From: Gibbula magus
Lineage: Eukaryota > Mollusca > Gastropoda > Trochida > Trochidae
DNA: 64,000 nucleotides
Assembly (NCBI GenBank): GCA_936450465.1
Contig: OW388302.1
Location: 59,556,328-59,620,327, forward strand
Direction of reading: 5' to 3'
Both the position numbers and the translations under genes were made by a program. The notes under the pieces were generated by a model, which saw only the letters and a list, made by a program, of their open reading frames with translations, ran no database searches and was not told the origin of the DNA. Every line of letters starts with the position of its first letter. The first letter of the stretch is position 1. Of this stretch, positions 24,501 to 38,175 are shown in pieces.

Positions 24501-26010
24501 GTAATGATATTAAAAGTGTTTAGAGTTGTTTGAGGCCAAATTCATGGAGAAAATGGATTTCACTCAAAATGACGTAACTAAACTCCGAGTTTAGGTACGT
24601 ACTTTTTTCAGTTTTTTGGAAAAAATTCAAAATAAAGGCTTCTTCTGGAAAAGACATTTAAGAGTGTGTTTGTAATGATATTACACGTGTTTAGAGTGTT
24701 TTGAGGCCAAATTCATGGGGAAAATGGATTTCATAAAAAATGATGTACCTAAAATCCAAGTTTAGGTACGTACTTTTTTCATTTTTTTGGAAAAAATTCA
24801 AAATAAAGGCTTCTTCTGAAAAATACATGTAAGAGTGTGTTTGTAATGATATTACACGTGTTTAGAGTGTTTTGAGGCCAAATTCATGGGGAAACTGGAT
24901 TTCATAAAAAATGACGTACCTAAAATCCGTGTTTAGGTACGTACTTTTTTCATTTTTTTGGGAAAAAATTCAAAATAAAGGATATTTCTGGAAAAGACAT
25001 TTTAGAGTTTGTTTGTAAGGATATTAAAAGTGTTTAGAGTGGTTTGAGGCCAAATTCATGGAGAAAATGGATTTCACCCAAAATGACGTAACTAAACTCC
25101 GAGTTTAGGTACGTACTTTTTTCATTTTTTTGGAAAAAATTCAAAATAAAGGCTTTTTCTGGAAAAGACATTTAAGAGTGTGTTTGTAATGATATTACAC
25201 GTATTTAGAGTGGTCTGACACCAAGTTCATGGGGAAAATGGATTTCACCCAAAATGACGTACCTAAACTCCGAGTTTAGGTACGTACTTTTTTCAATTTT
25301 TTGGAAAAAATTCAAAATAAAGGCTTTTTCTGGAAAAGACATTTAAGAGTGTGTTTGTAATGATATTACACGTATTTAGAGTGGTCTGACACCAAGTTCA
25401 TGGGGAAAATGGATTTCACCCAAAATGACGTACCTAAACTCCGAGTTTAGGTACGTACTTTTTTCAATTTTTTAGAAAATTCAAAATAAAGGATATTTCT
25501 GGAAAAGACATTTAAGAGTTTGTTTGTAATGATATTAAAAGTGTTTAGAGTTGTTTGAGGCAAAATTCATGGAGAAAATGGATTTCACTCAAAATGACGT
25601 AACTAAACTCCGAGTTTAGGTACGTACTTTTTTCAGTTTTTTGGAAAAAATTCAAAATAAAGGCTTCTTCGTGAAAAGACATTTAAGAGTGTGTTTGTAA
25701 TGATATTACACGTGTTTAGAGTGTTTTGAGGCCAAATTCATGGGGAAAATGGATTTCATAAAAAATGATGTACCTAAAATCCAAGTTTAGGTACGTACTT
25801 TTTTCATTTTTTTGGAAAAAATTCAAAATAAAGGCTTCTTCTGAAAAATACATGTAAGAGTGTGTTTGTAATGATATTACACGTGTTTAGAGTGTTTTGA
25901 GGCCAAATTCATGGGGAAACTGGATTTCATAAAAAATGACGTACCTAAAATCCGAGTTTAGGTACGTACTTTTTTCATTTTTTTGGGAAAAAATTCAAAA
26001 TAAAGGATAT
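24500..26010. repeat. D/B/E/F units with 6-unit periodicity
   Basis: Type F starts (CTGAAAAATACATG) lie at 24816 and 25841, 1,025 bp or six units apart. Between them run D, B, B and E units. The B units share a private GTCTGACACC change near 25214 and 25386. No embedded non-satellite sequence is seen. Confidence 0.85.
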
Positions 26011-27850
26011 TTCTGGAAAAGACATTTTAGAGTTTGTTTGTAAGGATATTAAAAGTGTTTAGAGTGGTTTGAGGCCAAATTCATGGAGAAAATGGATTTC
26101 ACCCAAAATGACGTAACTAAACTCCGAGTTTAGGTACGTACTTTTTTCATTTTTTTGGAAAAAATTCAAAATAAAGGCTTTTTCTGGAAAAGACATTTAA
26201 GAGTGTGTTTGTAATGATATTACACGTATTTAGAGTGGTTTGAGGCCAAGTTCATGGTGAAAATGGATTTCACCCAAAATGACGTACCTAAACTCCGAGT
26301 TTAGGTACGTACTTTTAGTACTTTTTAGAAACTCAAAATAAAGGATATTTCTGGAAAAGACATTTAAGAGTTTGTTTGTAATGATATTAAAAGTGTTTAG
26401 AGTTGTTTGAGGCCAATTTCATGGAGAAAATGGATTTCACTCAAAATGACGTAACTAAACTCCGAGTTTAGGTACGTATTTTTTTCAGTTTTTTGGAAAA
26501 AATTCAAAATAAAGGCTTCTTCTGGAAAAGACATTTAAGAGTGTGTTTGTAATGATATTACACGTGTTTAGAGTGTTTTGAGGCCAAATTCATGGGGAAA
26601 ATGGATTTCATAAAAAAGGATGTACCTAAAATCCAAGTTTAGGTACGTACTTTTTTCATTTTTTTGGAAAAAATTCAAAATAAAGGCTTCTTCTGGAAAA
26701 TACATTTAAGAGTGTGTTTGTAATGATATTACACGTGTTTAGAGTGTTTTGAGGCCAAATTCATGGGGAAACTGGATTTCATAAAAAAGGATGTACCTAA
26801 AATCCGTGTTTAGGTACGTACTTTTTTCATTTTTTTGGAAAAAATTCAAAATAATTGGTTTGACGCCAAGTTCATGGGGAAAATGGATTTCACCCAAAAT
26901 GACGAACCTAAACTCTGAGTTTAGGTACGTACTTTTTTTCTTTTTTTTTGGAAAAAAATTAATATAAAGGCTTTTTCTGGAAAATACATTTAAGAGTGTG
27001 TTTGTAATGATATTACACGTATTTAGAGTGGTTTGACGCCAAGTTCATGGGGAAAATGGATTTCACCCAAAATGACGTAACTAAACTCCGAGTTTAGGTA
27101 CGTACTTTTTTCATTTTTTTGGAAAAAATTCAAAATAAAGGCTTTTTCTGGAAAAGACATTTTAGAGTTTGTTTGTAAGGATATTAAAAGTGTTTAGAGT
27201 GGTTTGAGGCCAAATTCATGGAGAAAATGGATTTCACCCAAAATGACGTAACTAAACTCCGAGTTTAGGTACGTACTTTTTTCATTTTTTTGGAAAAAAT
27301 TCAAAATAAAGGCTTTTTCTGGAAAAGACATTTAAGAGTGTGTTTGTAATGATATTACACGTATTTAGAGTGGTCTGACGCCAAGTTCATGGGGAAAATG
27401 GATTTCACCCAAAATGACGTAACTAAACTCCGAGTTTAGGTACATACTTTTAGATTTGTTTTGAAAAAATTCAAAATAAAGGCTTTTTCTGGAAAAGACA
27501 TTTTAGAGTTTGTTTGTAAGGATATTAAAAGTGTTTAGAGTGGCTTGAGGCCAAATTCATGGAGAAAATGGATTTCACCCAAAATGACGTAACTAAACTC
27601 CGAGTTTAGGTACGTACTTTTTTCATTTTTTTGGAAAAAATTCAAAATAAAGGCTTTTTCTGGAAAAGACATTTAAGAGTGTGTTTGTAATGATATTACA
27701 CGTATTTAGAGTGGTCTGACGCCAAGTTCATGGGGAAAATGGATTTCACCCAAAATGACATACCTAAACTCCGAGTTTAGGTACGTACTTTTTTCAATTT
27801 TTTAGAAAATTCAAAATAAAGGATATTTCTGGAAAAGACATTTAAGAGTG
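26010..27850. repeat. Large HOR block with truncated unit, copy 2
   Basis: This is the counterpart of 22830-24500, with one extra D unit after the truncated unit. Small differences are CATGGTGAAAATGG near 26254, TAGATTTGTTTTG near 27451 and GTGGCTTGAGG near 27540. After about 27840 a unit starts as GTGTGTTTGTAAGG, a hybrid of two types, marking where the copies part. Confidence 0.85.
26855..26975. repeat. Truncated unit (121 bp), copy 2
   Basis: This copy has the same junction, tail (CTTTTTTTTTGG, TTAATATAAAGG) and neighbours as copy 1. It has GACGAACC in the left arm, shared with copies 1 and 5, which weakens the dyad by one pair. Confidence 0.93.
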
Positions 27851-30800
27851 TGTTTGTAAGGATATTAAAAGTGTTTAGAGTGGTTTGAGGCCAAATTCAT
27901 GGAGAAAATGGATTTCACCCAAAATGACGTAACTAAACTCCGAGTTTAGGTACGTACTTTTTTCATTTTTTTGGAAAAAATTCAAAATAAAGGCTTTTTC
28001 TGGAAAAGACATTTAAGAGTGTGTTTGTAATGATATTACACGTATTTAGAGTGGTTTGAGGCCAAGTTCATGGGGAAAATGGATTTCACCCAAAATGACG
28101 TACCTAAACTCCGAGTTTAGGTACGTACTTTTTTCATTTTTTTGGAAAAAATTCAAAATAAAGGCTTTTTCTGGAAAAGACATTTAAGAGTGTGTTTGTA
28201 ATGATATTACACGTATTTAGAGTGGTCTGACACCAAGTTCATGGGGAAAATGGATTTCACCCAAAATGACGTACCTAAACTCCGAGTTTAGGTACGTACT
28301 TTTTTCAATTTTTTAGAAAATTCAAAATAAAGGATATTTCTGGAAAAGACATTTAAGAGTTTGTTTGTAATGATATTAAAAGTGTTTAGAGTTGTTTGAG
28401 GCTAAATTCATGGAGAAAATGGATTTCACTCAAAATGACGTACCTAAACTCGGAGTTTAGTTACGTACTTTTTTCAGTTTTTTGGAAAAAATTCAAAATA
28501 AAGGCTTCTTCTGGAAAAGACATTTAAGAGTGTGTTTGTAATGATATTACACGTGTTTAGAGTGTTTTTAGGCCAAATTCATGGGGAAAATGGATTTCAT
28601 AAAAAATGATGTACCTAAAATCCAAGTTTAGGTACGTACTTTTTTCATTTTTTTGGAAAAAATTCAAAATAAAGGCTTCTTCTGAAAAATACATGTAAGA
28701 GTGTGTTTGTAATGATATTACACGTGTTTAGAGTGTTTTGAGGCCAAATTCATGGGGAAACTGGATTTCATAAAAAATGACGTACCTAAAATCCGTGTTT
28801 AGGTACGTACTTTTTTCATTTTTTTGGGAAAAAATTCAAAATAAAGGATATTTCTGGAAAAGACATTTTAGAGTTTGTTTGTAAGGATATTAAAAGTGTT
28901 TAGAGTGGTTTGAGGCCAAATTCATGGAGAAAATGGATTTCACCCAAAATGACGTAACTAAACTCCGAGTTTAGGTACGTACTTTTTTCATTTTTTTTGA
29001 AAAAATTCAAAATAAAGGCTTTTTCTGGAAAAGACATTTAAGAGTGTGTTTGTAATGATATTACACGTATTTAGAGTGGTTTGAGGCCAAGTTCATGGGG
29101 AAAATGGATTTCACCCAAAATGACGTACCTAAACTCCGAGTTTAGGTACGTACTTTTTTCATTTTTTTGGAAAAAATTCAAAATAAAGGCTTTTTCTGGA
29201 AAAGACATTTAAGAGTGTGTTTGTAATGATATTACACGTATTTAGAGTGGTCTGACACCAAGTTCATGGGGAAAATGGATTTCACCCAAAATGACGTACC
29301 TAAACTCCGAGTTTAGGTACGTACTTTTTTCAATTTTTTAGAAAATTCAAAATAAAGGATATTTCTGGAAAAGACATTTAAGAGTTTGTTTGTAATGATA
29401 TTAAAAGTGTTTAGAGTTGTTTGAGGCTAAATTCATGGAGAAAATGGATTTCACTCAAAATGACGTAACTAAACTCCGAGTTTAGGTACGTACTTTTTTC
29501 AGTTTTTTGGAAAAAATTCAAAATAAAGGCTTCTTCTGGAAAAGACATTTAAGAGTGTGTTTGTAATGATATTACACGTGTTTAGAGTGTTTTTAGGCCA
29601 AATTCATGGGGAAAATGGATTTCATAAAAAATGATGTACCTAAAATCCAAGTTTAGGTACGTACTTTTTTCATTTTTTTGGAAAAAATTCAAAATAAAGG
29701 CTTCTTCTGAAAAATACATGTAAGAGTGTGTTTGTAATGATATTACACGTGTTTAGAGTGTTTTGAGGCCAAATTCATGGGGAAACTGGATTTCATAAAA
29801 AATGACGTACCTAAAATCCGTGTTTAGGTACGTACTTTTTTCATTTTTTTGGGAAAAAATTCAAAATAAAGGATATTTCTGGAAAAGACATTTTAGAGTT
29901 TGTTTGTAAGGATATTAAAAGTGTTTAGAGTGGTTTGAGGCCAAATTCATGGAGAAAATGGATTTCACCCAAAATGACCTAACTAAACTCCGAGTTTAGG
30001 TACGTACTTTTTTCATTTTTTTGGAAAAAATTCAAAATAAAGGCTTTTTCTGGAAAAGACATTTAAGAGTGTGTTTGTAATGATATTACACGTATTTAGA
30101 GTGGTCTGACGCCAAGTTCATGGGGAAAATGGATTTCACCCAAAATGACGTACCTAAACTCCGAGTTTAGGTACGTACTTTTTTCAATTTTTTAGAAAAT
30201 TCAAAATAAAGGATATTTCTGGAAAAGACATTTAAGAGTGTGTTTGTAATGATATTAAAAGTGTTTAGAGTTGTTTGAGGCTAAATTCATGGAGAAAATG
30301 GATTTCACTCAAAATGACGTAACTAAACTCCGAGTTTAGGTACGTACTTTTTTTAGTTTTTTGGAAAAAATTCAAAATAAAGGCTTCTTCTGGAAAAGAC
30401 ATTTAAGAGTGTGTTTGTAATGATATTACACGTGTTTAGAGTGTTTTGAGGCCAAATTCATGGGGAAAATGGATTTCATTAAAAATTATGTACCTAAAAT
30501 CCAAGTTTAGGTACGTACTTTTTTCATTTTTTTGGAAAAAATTCAAAATAAAGGCTTCTTCTGAAAACTACATGTAAGAGTGTGTTTGTAATGATATTAC
30601 ACGTGTTTAGAGTGTTTTGAGGCCAAATTCATGGGGAAACTGGATTTCATAAAAAATGACGTACCTAAAATCCGTGTTTAGGTACGTACTTTTTTCATTT
30701 TTTCGGGAAAAAATTCAAAATAAAGGATATTTCTGGAAAAGACATTTTAGAGTTTGTTTGTAAGGATATTAAAAGTGTTTAGAGTGGTTTGAGGCCAAAT

Positions 30801-32529
30801 TCATGGAGAAAATGGATTTCACCCAAAATGACGTACCTAAACTCCGAGTTTAGGTACGTACTTTTTTCATTTTTTTGGAAAAAAATTCAAAATAAAGGCT
30901 TTTCCTGGAAAAGACATTTAAGAGTGTGTTTGTAATGATATTACACGTATTTAGAGTGGTTTGAGGCCAAGTTCATGGGGAAAATGGATTTCACCCAAAA
31001 TGACGTACCTAAACTCCGAGTTTAGGTACGTACTTTTAGTACTTTTTAGAAAATTCAAAATAAAGGATATTTCTGGAAAAGACATTTAAGAGTTTGTTTG
31101 TAATGATATTAAAAGTGTTTAGAGTTGTTTGAGGCCAATTTCATGGAGAAAATGGATTTCACTCAAAATGACGTAACTAAACTCCGAGTTTAGGTACGTA
31201 TTTTTTTCATTTTTTGGAAAAAATTCAAAATAAAGGCTTTTTCTGGAAAAGACATTTAAGAGTGTGTTTGTATTAATATTACACGTATTTAGAGTGGTCT
31301 GACGCCAAGTTCATGGGGAAAATGGATTTCACCCAAAATGACGTACCTAAACTCCGAGTTTAGGTACGTACTTTTTTCATATTTTTTTAGAAAATTCAAA
31401 ATAAAGGATATTTCTGGAAAAGACATTTTAGAGTTTGTTTGTAAGGATATTAAAAGTGTTTAGAGTGGTTTGAGGCCAAATTCATGGAGAAAATGGATTT
31501 CACCCAAAATGACGTAACTAAACCCCGAGTTTAGGTTCGTACTTTTTTCATTTTTTTGGAAAAAATTCAAAATAAAGGCTTTTTCTGGAAAAGACATTTA
31601 AGAGTGTGTTTGTAATGATATTACACGTATTTAGAGTGGTGTGAGGCCAAGTTCATGGGGAAAATGGATTTCACCCAAAATGACGTACCTAAACTCCGAG
31701 TTTAGGTACGTACTTTTAGTACTTTTTAGAAAATTCAAAATAAAGGATATTTCTGGAAAAGACATTTAAGAGTTTGTTTGTAATGATATTAAAAGTGTTT
31801 AGAGTTGTTTGAGGCCAATTTCATGGAGAAAATGGATTTCACTCAAAATGACGTAACTAAACTCCGAGTTTAGGTACGTACTTTTTTCATTTTTTTGGAA
31901 AAAATTCAAAATAAAGGCTTCTTCTGGAAAAGACATTTAAGAGTGTGTTTGTAATGATATTACACGTGTTTAGAGTGTTTTGAGGCCAAATTCATGGGGA
32001 AAATGGATTTCATAAAAAAGGATGTACCTAAAATCCTAGTTTAGGTACGTACTTTTTTCAGTTTTTTGGAAAAAATTCAAAATAAAGGCTTCTTCTGGAA
32101 AAGACATTTAAGGGTGTGTTTGTAATGATATTACACGTGTTTAGAGTGTTTTGAGGCCAAATTCATGGGGAAAATGGATTTCATAAAAAATGATGTACCT
32201 AAAATCCAAGTTTAGGTACGTACTTTTTTCATTTTTTTGGAAAAAATTCAAAATAAAGGCTTCTTCTGAAAAATACATGTAAGAGTGTGTTTGTAATGAT
32301 ATTACACGTGTTTAGAGTGTTTTGAGGCCAAATTCATGGGGAAACTGGATTTCATAAAAAATGACGTACCTAAAATCCGTGTTTAGGTACGTACTTTTTT
32401 CATTTTTTTGGGAAAAAATTCAAAATAAAGGATATTTCTGGAAAAGACATTTTAGAGTTTGTTTGTAAGGATATTAAAAGTGTTTAGAGTGGTTTGAGGC
32501 CAAATTCATGGAGAAAATGGATTTCACCC
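27850..32529. repeat. D/B/E/F multimers with 6- and 5-unit steps
   Basis: Type F starts lie at 28682, 29704, 30561 and 32266, giving steps of 1,022, 857 and 1,705 bp. A 6-unit block is tandemly duplicated: GAGGCCAAG is at 28058 and 29083, and CTGACACC is near 28228 and 29251. The order of markers from 28.7 kb onward is repeated about 3,585 bp later from 32.3 kb, for example GCTTTTCCTGG near 30898 and 34485. Confidence 0.85.
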
Positions 32530-34749
32530 AAAATGACCTAACTAAACTCCGAGTTTAGGTACGTACTTTTTTCATTTTTTTGGAAAAAATTCAAAATAAA
32601 GGCTTTTTCTTGAAAAGACATTTAAGAGTGTGTTTGTAATGATATTACACGTATTTAGAGTGGTCTGACGCCAAGTTCATGGGTAAAATGGATTTCACCC
32701 AAAATGACGTACCTAAACTCCGAGTTTAGGTACGTACTTTTTTCAATTTTTTAGAAAATTCAAAATAAAGGATATTTCTGGAAAAGACATTTAAGAGTTT
32801 GTTTGTAATGATATTAAAAGTGTTTAGAGTTGTTTGAGGCTAAATTCATGGGGAAACTGGATTTCATAAAAAATGACGTACCTAAAATCCGTGTTTAGGT
32901 ACGTACTTTTTTCATTTTTTTGGGAAAAAATTCAAAATAAAGGCTTCTTCTGGAAAAGACATTTAAGAGTGTGTTTGTAATGATATTACACGTGTTTAGA
33001 GTGTTTTGAGGCCAAATTCATGGGGAAAATGGATTTCATAAAAAAGGATGTACCTAAAATCCTAGTTTAGGTACGTACTTTTTTCAGTTTTTTGGAAAAA
33101 ATTCAAAATAAAGGCTTCTTCTGGAAAAGACATTTAAGAGTGTGTTTGTAATGATATTACACGTGTTTAGAGTGTTTTGAGGCCAAATTCATGGGGAAAA
33201 TGGATTTCATAAAAAATGATGTACCTAAAATCCAAGTTTAGGTACGTACTTTTTTCATTTTTTTGGAAAAAATTCAAAATAAAGGCTTCTTCTGAAAAAT
33301 ACATGTAAGAGTGTGTTTGTAATGATATTACACGTGTTTAGAGTCTTTTGAGGCCAAATTCATGGGGAAACTGGATTTCATAAAAAATGACGTACCTAAA
33401 ATCCGTGTTTAGGTACGTACTTTTTTCATTTTTTTGGGAAAAAATTCAAAATAAAGGATATTTCTGGAAAAGACATTTTAGAGTTTGTTTGTAAGGATAT
33501 TAAAAGTGTTTAGAGTGGTTTGAGGCCAAATTCATGGAGAAAATGGATTTCACCCAAAATGACCTAACTAAACTCCGAGTTTAGGTACGTACTTTTTTCA
33601 TTTTTTTGGAAAAAATTCAAAATAAAGGCTTTTTCTGGAAAAGACATTTAAGAGTGTGTTTGTAATGATATTACACGTATTTAGAGTGGTCTGACGCCAA
33701 GTTCATGGGTAAAATGGATTTCACCCAAAATGACGTACCTAAACTCCGAGTTTAGGTACGTACTTTTTTCAATTTTTTAGAAAATTCAAAATAAAGGATA
33801 TTTCTGGAAAAGACATTTAAGAGTTTGTTTGTAATGATATTAAAAGTGTTTAGAGTTGTTTGAGGCTAAATTCATGGAGAAAATGGATTTCACTCAAAAT
33901 GACGTAACTAAACTCCGAGTTTAGGTACGTACTTTTTTCAGTTTTTTGGAAAAAATTCAAAATAAAGGCTTCTTCTGGAAAAGACATTTAAGAGTGTGTT
34001 TGTAATGATATTACACGTGTTTAGAGTGTTTTGAGGCCAAATTCATGGGGAAAATGGATTTCATAAAAAATGATGTACCTAAAATCCAAGTTTAGGTACG
34101 TACTTTTTTCATTTTTTTGGAAAAAATTCAAAATAAAGGCTTCTTCTGAAAACTACATGTAAGAGTGTGTTTGTAATGATATTACACGTGTTTAGAGTGT
34201 TTTGAGGCCAAATTCATGGGGAAACTGGATTTCATAAAAAATGACGTACCTAAAATCCGTGTTTAGGTACATACTTTTTTCATTTTTTCGGGAAAAAATT
34301 CAAAATAAAGGATATTTCTGGAAAAGACATTTTAGAGTTTGTTTGTAAGGATATTAAAAGTGTTTAGAGTGGTTTGAGGCCAAATTCATGGAGAAAATGG
34401 ATTTCACCCAAAATGACGTACCTAAACTCCGAGTTTAGGTACGTACTTTTTTCATTTTTTTGGAAAAAAATTCAAAATAAAGGCTTTTCCTGGAAAAGAC
34501 ATTTAAGAGTGTGTTTGTAATGATATTACACGTATTTAGAGTGGTTTGAGGCCAAGTTCATGGGGAAAATGGATTTCACCCAAAATGACGTACCTAAACT
34601 CCGAGTTTAGGTACGTACTTTTAGTACTTTTTAGAAAATTCAAAATAAAGGATATTTCTGGAAAAGACATTTAAGAGTTTGTTTGTAATGATATTAAAAG
34701 TGTTTAGAGTTGTTTGAGGCCAATTTCATGGAGAAAATGGATTTCACCC
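32530..34749. repeat. 2,220-bp (13-unit) tandem duplication, copy 1
   Basis: AAATGACCTAACT occurs at 32531 and 34751, exactly 2,220 bp apart. The same offset, give or take a few bases, holds for TTTTCTTGAAAAG, GGGTAAAATGG, CTGAAAACTACATG (34146 and 36365) and GTACATACTTTT. The last unit of this copy starts as type E and switches to the GACCTAACT form between about 34727 and 34747, which locates the exchange point. Confidence 0.93.
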
Positions 34750-36969
34750 AAAATGACCTAACTAAACTCCGAGTTTAGGTACGTACTTTTTTCATTTTTT
34801 TGGAAAAAATTCAAAATAAAGGCTTTTTCTTGAAAAGACATTTAAGAGTGTGTTTGTAATGATATTACACGTATTTAGAGTGGTCTGACGCCAAGTTCAT
34901 GGGTAAAATGGATTTCACCCAAAATGACGTACCTAAACTCCGAGTTTAGGTACGTACTTTTTTCAATTTTTTAGAAAATTCAAAATAAAGGATATTTCTG
35001 GAAAAGACATTTAAGAGTTTGTTTGTAATGATATTAAAAGTGTTTAGAGTTGTTTGAGGCTAAATTCATGGGGAAACTGGATTTCATAAAAAATGACGTA
35101 CCTAAAATCCGTGTTTAGGTACGTACTTTTTTCATTTTTTTGGGAAAAAATTCAAAATAAAGGCTTCTTCTGGAAAAGACATTTAAGAGTGTGTTTGTAA
35201 TGATATTACACGTGTTTAGAGTGTTTTGAGGCCAAATTCATGGGGAAAATGGATTTCATAAAAAAGGATGTACCTAAAATCCTAGTTTAGGTACGTACTT
35301 TTTTCAGTTTTTTGGAAAAAATTCAAAATAAAGGCTTCTTCTGGAAAAGACATTTAAGAGTGTGTTTGTAATGATATTACACGTGTTTAGAGTGTTTTGA
35401 GGCCAAATTCATGGGGAAAATGGATTTCATAAAAAATGATGTACCTAAAATCCAAGTTTAGGTACGTACTTTTTTCATTTTTTTGGAAAAAATTCAAAAT
35501 AAAGGCTTCTTCTGAAAAATACATGTAAGAGTGTGTTTGTAATGATATTACACGTGTTTAGAGTGTTTTGAGGCCAAATTCATGGGGAAACTGGATTTCA
35601 TAAAAAATGACGTACCTAAAATCCGTGTTTAGGTACGTACTTTTTTCATTTTTTGGGGAAAAAATTCAAAATAAAGGATATTTCTGGAAAAGACATTTTA
35701 GAGTTTGTTTGTAAGGATATTAAAAGTGTTTAGAGTGGTTTGAGGCCAAATTCATGGAGAAAATGGATTTCACCCAAAATGACCTAACTAAACTCCGAGT
35801 TTAGGTACGTACTTTTTTCATTTTTTGGAAAAAAATTCAAAATAAAGGCTTTTTCTGGAAAAGACATTTAAGAGTGTGTTGTAATGATATTACACGTATT
35901 TAGAGTGGTCCCTGACGCCAAGTTCATGGGTAAAATGGATTTCACCCAAATGACGTACCTAAACTCCGAGTTTAGGTACGTACTTTTTTCAATTTTTAGA
36001 AAATTCAAAATAAAGGATATTTCTGGAAAAGACATTTAAGAGTTTGTTTGTAATGATATTAAAAGTGTTTAGAGTTGTTTGAGGCTAAATTCATGGAGAA
36101 AATGGATTTCACTCAAAATGACGTAACTAACTCCGAGTTTAGGTACGTACTTTTTTCAGTTTTTTGGAAAAAATTCAAAATAAAGGCTTCTTCTGGAAAA
36201 GACATTTAAGAGTGTGTTTGTAATGATATTACACGTGTTTAGAGTGTTTTGCAGGCCAAATTCATGGGGAAAATGGATTTCATAAAAAATGATGTACCTA
36301 AAATCCAAGTTTAGGTACGTACTTTTTTCATTTTTTTGGAAAAAATTCAAAATAAAGGCTTCTTCTGAAAACTACATGTAAGAGTGTGTTTGTAATGATA
36401 TTACACGTGTTTAGAGTGTTTTGAGGCCAAATTCATGGGGAAACTGGGATTTCATAAAAAATGACGTACCTAAAATCCGTGTTTAGGTACATACTTTTTT
36501 CATTTTTTCGGGAAAAAATTCAAAATAAAGGATATTTCTGGAAAAGACATTTTAGAGTTTGTTTGTAAGGATATTAAAAGTGTTTAGAGTGGTTTGAGGC
36601 CAAATTCATGGAGAAATGGATTTCACCCAAAATGACGTACCTAAACTCCGAGTTTAGGTACGTACTTTTTTCATTTTTTTGGAAAAAAATTCAAAATAAA
36701 GGCTTTTCCTGGAAAGACATTTAAGAGTGTGTTTGTAATGATATTACACGTATTTAGAGTGGTTTGAGGCCAAGTTCATGGGAAAATGGATTTCACCCAA
36801 AATGACGTACCTAAACTCCGAGTTTAGGTACGTACTTTTAGTACTTTTTAGAAAATTCAAAATACAAGGATATTTCTGAAAAGACATTTAAGAGTTTGTT
36901 TGTAATGATATTAAAAGTGTTTAGAGTTGTTTGAGGCCAATTTCATGGAGAAAATGGATTTCACTCAAA
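34750..36969. repeat. 2,220-bp (13-unit) tandem duplication, copy 2
   Basis: This copy follows copy 1 unit for unit. Its last 1.1 kb differs almost only by single-base losses and gains in homopolymers, whereas the first half is nearly identical. The unit after it (about 36970-37070) continues into the path seen at 31200 onward, including GGTTCGTAC near 37335, which matches 31533. Confidence 0.92.
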
Positions 36970-37060
36970 ATGACGTACTAAACTCCGAGTTTAGGTACGT
37001 ATTTTTTTCATTTTTGGAAAAAATTCAAAATAAAGGCTTTTTCTGGAAAGACATTTAAGA
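35820..37060. other. Indel-dense patch, probable low-quality consensus
   Basis: At least a dozen one- or two-base indels fall in about 1.2 kb. Examples are GTGTGTTGTAATG near 35877, GGTCCCTGACG near 35907, CACCCAAATGACG near 35943, GTAACTAACTCC near 36123, GCAGGCC near 36251, AACTGGGATT near 36443, GAGAAATGG near 36611, GGAAAGAC near 36712, ATACAAGG near 36863 and CGTACTAAAC near 36974. Units on either side and the parallel copy at 33.6-34.7 kb lack them. The pattern fits sequencing or assembly consensus error better than biology. Confidence 0.8.
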
Positions 37061-38054
37061 GTGTGTTTGTATTAATATTACACGTATTTAGAGTGGTCTG
37101 ACGCCAAGTTCATGGGGGAAATGGATTTCACCCAAAATGACGTACCTAAACTCCGAGTTTAGGTACGTACTTTTTTCATATTTTTTTAGAAAATTCAAAA
37201 TAAAGGATATTTCTGGAAAAGACATTTTAGAGTTTGTTTGTAAGGATATTAAAAGTGTTTAGAGTGGTTTGAGGCCAAATTCATGGAGAAAATGGATTTC
37301 ACCCAAAATGACGTAACTAAACTCCGAGTTTAGGTTCGTACTTTTTTCATTTTTTTGGAAAAAATTCAAAATAAAGGCTTTTTCTGGAAAAGACATTTAA
37401 GAGTGTGTTTGTAATGATATTACACGTATTTAGAGTGGTTTGAGGCCAAGTTCATGGGGAAAATGGATTTCACCCAAAATGACGTACCTAAACTCCGAGT
37501 TTAGGTACGTACTTTTAGTACTTTTTAGAAAATTCAAAATAAAGGATATTTCTGGAAAAGACATTTAAGAGTTTGTTTGTAATGATATTAAAAGTGTTTA
37601 GAGTTGTTTGAGGCCAATTTCATGGAGAAAATGGATTTCACTCAAAATGACGTAACTAAACTCCGAGTTTAGGTACGTATTTTTTTCATTTTTTTGGAAA
37701 AAATTCAAAATAAAGGCTTCTTCTGGAAAAGACATTTAAGAGTGTGTTTGTAATGATATTACACGTGTTTAGAGTGTTTTGAGGCCAAATTCATGGGGAA
37801 AATGGATTTCATAAAAAAGGATGTACCTAAAATCCTAGTTTAGGTACGTACTTTTTTCATTTTTTTGAAAAAATTCAAAATAAAGGCTTCTTCTGGAAAA
37901 TACATTTAAGAGTGTGTTTGTAATGATATTACACGTGTTTAGAGTGTTTTGAGGCCAAATTCATGGGGAAACTGGATTTCATAAAAAATGACGTACCTAA
38001 AATCCGTGTTTAGGTACGTACTTTTTTCATTTTTTTGGAAAAAATTCAAAATAA

Positions 38055-38175
38055 TTGGTTTGACGCCAAGTTCATGGGGAAAATGGATTTCACCCAAAAT
38101 GACGTACCTAAACTCTGAGTTTAGGTACGTACTTTTTTTCTTTTTTTTTGGAAAAAAATTAATATAAAGGCTTTT
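38055..38175. repeat. Truncated unit (121 bp), copy 3
   Basis: This copy has the same junction and length as copy 1. Its left arm has the common GACGTACC, so its dyad arms are fully paired. Confidence 0.93.

Noticed and set aside
36156..36350. 64-codon open frame on the minus strand
   Set aside because: It lies in satellite sequence inside the indel-dense patch and depends on an extra base near 36251. Clean parallel units do not keep the frame.
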